Shown here: positions 59,852 to 64,000 of the stretch, one piece after another
Layout: the number at the start of each line of letters is the position of its first letter
Position numbering within the stretch: the first letter of the stretch is position 1
Program-made: the position numbers and the translations under genes
Notes under the pieces: generated by a model
Told to the model about the DNA's origin: nothing
The model's input: only the letters and a program-made list of their open reading frames with translations
Database searches by the model: none
NCBI GenBank assembly: GCA_032629725.1
Contig: JAFEVB010000002.1
Location: forward strand, 744,001-808,000
Length of the DNA stretch: 64,000 nucleotides
Direction of reading: 5' to 3'
Origin: Gremmenia infestans
Taxonomy: Eukaryota; Ascomycota; Leotiomycetes; Helotiales; Hamatocanthoscyphaceae

Positions 59852-61412
59852 ATTGCAAGAAAAGGTGAGTGAGGTCTGTTGGAATCTCAAAGAAGTAAAC
59901 TAAGGAATGGGTTATGAGGATCTTAGGGTGCTTGGGGATGCTACAGCAGCCTCCGATAGCTATATACGACTTGGAGGACGTTTCGTTTAAATTGGGTTAT
60001 TATTGACTTTTAAACATATTGTCGGCCTCGGTCCTTTGGCTGGATTGCCTATGCGTTTCCTGGATATCTGAGGATATGCAAGTCGTCCTTCTGACGAATC
60101 TCAGGGCTGGGCCGCTCAATACTTCAGGGATGCTACGCCACGTTCAAGTGACGAACGAGTTACCTCATTTTAAATAAAAAAACTTTATCTATTTTCAATC
60201 CTTTGAAGTTCAGCTGTAAAGGAATTCATTGCTATGTCACTTGGCCGACTTCGTCATTGTCCACGTCCCCATATCCCAATGAGGCTGACAAGCCGACGGG
60301 GATTGCGAATTCTCGCTTCGTGCATAGCATTGGCCTGGTATTGGTGGAGCCGCACCGCCTCGTAACGGGTTTCATTAAAGGGTACTATCATAAATACTGC
60401 AACTTTCCACAATATATGCTTTCACAGGGCTTATATGGATTCTAGCAGCCGGAAACATTCTTATTTTAGTAGAAAGTGGGGGTTTTTAGCAGTTTGATCA
60501 CTAGATAAGGTCTGCATGATCGATCCAGGGGCTTTTCTAACCAATTAAAATCCTCTATTACCCTGGTCACATCCTGGTTTTAAGTGAAAAAGTGGGGTAT
60601 TTATGACAATACTCTGTATCTTCAGAGCAGGATGGCTTGTCCAATCAGATATCTGGCAGGTGAAGACATGGCCTTGTTCTGGTCCCTTTTCATCGGGACC
60701 ACTTTCAATAAAGCCCCTTGGACCAAACGCGTTGCCGATTTTACTAAGCTTAGTTTTGCATTACGCTAGTGACGAACGCTTTGTTCTATAGCTGAACAGT
60801 GAACGTATGTTTCGTTTCGATTATACGCTAGCCCCGGTTTGCATAAACAAGCTTAGCTTGGCGGGTTAGGATAGTCGGGTCCTCCCGCTGACCTTTCCAA
60901 GTGTGTCCGGCATGGCTAGCACAATATAAACTTGCAGTCCAAGTGACAGCCACCCTAGAAGGATTCAAGCCTCAACGCGGACGTACTCGTACTCTTTGCT
61001 TCAGAAGTCCAAAAGGCAGTGCTCCTTTTAAGCAGCCCCGGTAGGTTACTACCGGTACTCGTATATTTCTATTCAGAGAATCTCCTATGACCTAACTTCA
61101 TCATGTTGGAGTACGCGTCAATACGTTGGCTCCCCAATTCGGTATTAGACCTAGTTTCTCTGATTACAGTATCCCAATGCGGCTTGCACCCCCTGTGCAT
61201 CCTTGGTCAGGGAGCGGGGGCGAGACGTTTATATGGAAATAGACGAGTCTCAATGAATATATAATAATGTTGGAAATGCCTGGTCTGAAAGTATCAGTAT
61301 CATCACTTACTCATCTTTTCTGATCATCTCCTTCTTCTCGGGAGCTTCGTTTGTTTCTTCTATTTTCTCCCTACACTACCTTCATAGTTACTCTGGATTA
61401 TCATCCATCAAC
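59852..61412. other. Intergenic, 1.6 kb
   Basis: Promoters of the secreted protein gene and of the laccase lie at its two ends. A TATATAATAATG stretch near 61257-61268 lies about 150 bp upstream of the laccase ATG. No coding ORF is supported. Confidence 0.5.
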
Positions 61413-63222
61413 ATGCGTTTATCTTCTTTGCTAGCCTCCAGCTTGGCCCTGATATCCTCCGGTGTCTTTGCTGCTCCTTCTGCAGAATCTCATAAATTGG
61501 GCAAGAGATGCGACAATTCAGCCAGTGATCGATCTTGTTGGGGAGACTATGATCTGTCTACTGATTACTACACTGAGGTTCCTGACACCGGAGCAACCGT
61601 CGAGGTCAGTACATCCTAGTTTTTCAACATCTCAAAATTTTGCCTATTTTCATACTTCTGGTTCATATAATTAACACTTCTGTAGTACTGGTTCGAACTC
61701 ACCAACACAACAGCTGCACTTGATGGCGTTTCAAGGGACGTTCTAACGGTTAACGGCTCCTTCCCGGGGCCGACCATTATTGCCAACTGGGGTGACACTG
61801 TTATTGTTCACCTCTATAACGGATTAGAAAACAACGGTACCGGTCTGCATTTCCACGGTATTCGACAAAATTTCACCAACCAAATGGATGGTGTGCCTTC
61901 AATTACTCAATGCCCACTTGCGCCTGGAGAGGTGAGTCTTTTATATCCGTCGAATTAAATACATAGCTAATAGTTTCTAGTCTATGACCTACACCTGGGT
62001 TGCCACACAATATGGCACAACTTGGTATCACTCTCACTTTGCTCTACAAGCTTGGGAAGGCGTTCTTGGCGGCATCATCATTAATGGACCAGCCACTGCA
62101 AACTACGATGTCGATATGGGACACATCTTTTTGAACGATTGGACCCACCAAACTGCAGATCAGATATATAGCACTGCTGAGACATCCGGCCCGCCCACCT
62201 TGGACAACGGACTTATTAACGGCACCAACACTTATGACGATGCGGGATCGCGATTCGAGATGGACGTTACTTCTGGATCAACGTACAGACTTAGACTCGT
62301 AAACGGTGCTATTGATTCTCACTTCAAGTTCATGGTTGACAACCACACGCTTACTGTCATTGCCATGGATCTCGTTCCCATAGTACCATATACTACAGAT
62401 GTCCTCTCAATCGGTATGGGACAACGATACGATGTCATACTAGATGCGTCGGAAAGCTCTGGAGACTTTTGGATGCGAGCAATCCCGCAAACCTTCTGCA
62501 GTGACAATGACAATGCCGATAACATCAAGGGAATAGTTCGCTACGACTCGACCAGCACTAGCGACCCAACTACGTCCGCATTCACATATACGGACAACTG
62601 CGATGATGAAGCTATCGCTGATCTTGTCCCCTATCTCTCATCTGACGCCAGCTCCGATAGCGAGGCAGATGACTTTGCCGTCACCGTCGGCAAGAGCAAC
62701 AATCTCTTCAAATGGTACATGGCAGCGACTACTTTTGCAGTCGAGTGGGCCGACCCAACCCTCCTCCAGATCTACAACGATGACACCAACTTCACCACTT
62801 CATCGCACGTAATTGAGGTCGACACGGCAGATGAATGGGTCTACTTCATCATCGAGACCATCCAAACTGTTCCCCACCCCATCCATCTCCACGGCCACGA
62901 CTTCTACATCCTAGCCCAAGACACGGGAACCTACGACGCCTCAACCGTGGATCTCACTCTCACCAACCCACCTCGCCGGGACGTCGCCATGTTGCCTGCT
63001 GGCGGCTACCTAGTCATTGCCTTCAAAACCGATAACCCAGGTGCATGGCTCTTGCATTGCCATATTGGCTGGCATACCAGTGAGGGTTTCGCTCTCCAGA
63101 TTGTTGAGCGTTACTCGGAGATTGCTGCACTTATCGACTCCGATGTCTTGAGTAATACTTGTGAGGCTTGGACTACATATGCCACGGCTGACGACATCGT
63201 CGCCGATGACTCTGGAGTGTAA
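61413..63222 (+). CDS. Secreted laccase (multicopper oxidase)
   Basis: Secreted multicopper oxidase acting on phenols with O2. Signal peptide MRLSSLLASSLALISSGVFA. Introns: 61603-61685 (after TVE) and about 61932-61980 (after PGE). The four copper regions are HFHG, WYHSH (in YGTTWYHSHFALQAWEG), HPIHLHGHDF, and LLHCHIGWHTSEGFALQ. The residue ten positions after the type-1 Cys is Phe, the position that tunes redox potential (Leu, Met or Phe across laccases). Asn glycosylation sites are frequent (NTT, NGT, NFT, NHT). The protein ends DDSGV, near the DSGI/V/L C-terminal plug of ascomycete laccases. About 560 residues. Roles in lignin, phenolic detoxification or pigment formation are possible; none is shown. 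Confidence 0.94.
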
Positions 63223-64000
63223 GGAATCACTGAGGAAGATCGGACAAAAAGTGTGCGCTTGAATTTGTTTTATATCACGTCTTTGCTTCTTACTTTCTTT
63301 TGTGCAGGGGTTACGGACATGTAGAGTTGGGATTGATAGTGGGGATTTGTTTGCGATCTGGCTGCTGCTGTGCTGTGTTGGGGGGGAGTAGGATGTTGTG
63401 CTTCGATTCGGAGCAGTATAGCTTGTGGAACTGGGTTTCTGGGTGTTTTCTGGGTTTCCATGTATCTCGCTGTTGGGACGAATATTTGAGATTTATCACA
63501 TTACCGAGTCAAAAATACTGTGTTAAGAAATGTGAACCATTTCATCCAAGCTCTAGGTTGTGTTTTACACTCTCGCAAGCCGTGTTCAGAGTGAGAAAAG
63601 GGGTGTTCACGTGACAGTTTTAGGCCCTACCTAAATGATACTTACTGGGCAACTAGTAAGTAATAAATTATTATCCCTTATTAGATAATAATCCCGTAAC
63701 ATTGTTGCAGACATTTCGATGATCTGAATGTCACGTTTTGAAGATCTTGTGGGCAGATTTCTATTTTAGGGGATCGCTAATACAAAGCTCCGCGATGACG
63801 AATGTAAACAAAACGATCACTAGTGTATAGGAAACAAATACAAGTAACCACATATAAAATATAAATATTTCGAATGGGCACTTATGAATTATCATTTACC
63901 TGATAATGTAGACGATCGTAAAAGTTCTAGATTTTTGATTGATCGATCGACCGCAAACAGACGATCGTGCGATAAGATTGTGAGATCCTTGTCATGGTTA
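63223..64000. other. 3' flank of the laccase and AT-rich window end
   Basis: The last 360 bp are AT-rich with TTATTA and GATCGATCG words; no gene supported. This may be the edge of a repeat, but the window ends too soon to judge. Confidence 0.5.

Noticed and set aside
63640..64000. AT-rich window end as a RIP-mutated transposon
   Set aside because: No transposon-coding remnant or terminal repeat is visible in the 360 bp available.
1..64000. CRISPR array, rRNA, prophage or bacterial-type operon
   Set aside because: No regularly spaced repeats, no ribosome binding sites, and intron-rich eukaryotic genes throughout.

Overview
The window is nuclear DNA from a filamentous ascomycete. Genes carry short GT-AG introns (about 45-70 nt) with CTAAC-like branch points and sit on both strands without operons. 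Fungal families are present (CWI MAP kinase Slt2, Tom70, laccase, DUF3455, Dal5-type permease). The flavour is Leotiomycete-like, but that class is my inference. I find no rRNA, tRNA, CRISPR array or intact transposon. I support 25 protein genes, one of them (27757-28395) only weakly; most are multi-exon and I rebuilt their splicing by reading frame and conserved motifs.

Layout. 1-4.4 kb: a 5'-truncated serine carboxypeptidase and a convergent aspartic protease that appears to lack a signal peptide. 7.2-9.9 kb: tryptophanyl-tRNA synthetase, divergent from a PRELI/MSF1 lipid-transfer protein. 10.7-16.6 kb: an orphan protein with a duplicated Cys/Arg/Phe-Gly module, the cell-wall-integrity MAP kinase, a small glycine-rich protein and a secreted DUF3455 protein. 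16.6-20.6 kb: a 4-kb gene desert rich in copies of ACTCCGTA. 20.6-26.4 kb: Tom70, aminodeoxychorismate lyase and a 2H phosphoesterase.

28.8-36.2 kb holds the most striking gene: a DNMT5-type cytosine methyltransferase fused to a RING-split SNF2 ATPase. Its reading frame is broken once, near 32.43-32.55 kb, with no convincing intron. It is followed by a Dal5-type permease, a hotdog thioesterase, an RluA pseudouridine synthase and, at 42.4-45.9 kb, an ERCC6L2-like SNF2 repair ATPase. 46.2-47.2 kb encodes a Tpt1 (tRNA 2'-phosphotransferase) fold protein in which several catalytic positions appear to be replaced. 48-64 kb carries a ZIFL-like MFS transporter, TMEM234 homologue, proteasome subunit alpha-1 with a 7-nt first exon, a WKF-domain nucleolar-type protein, a claudin-like tetraspan protein, a small secreted protein and a laccase.

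The genes do not form one pathway. The best candidates for new biology are the DNMT5 gene and its frame break, the degenerate Tpt1-like protein, the orphan repeat protein and the motif-rich gene desert. The nearness of DNMT5 and the ERCC6L2-like ATPase (about 6 kb apart, three genes between) is suggestive only.
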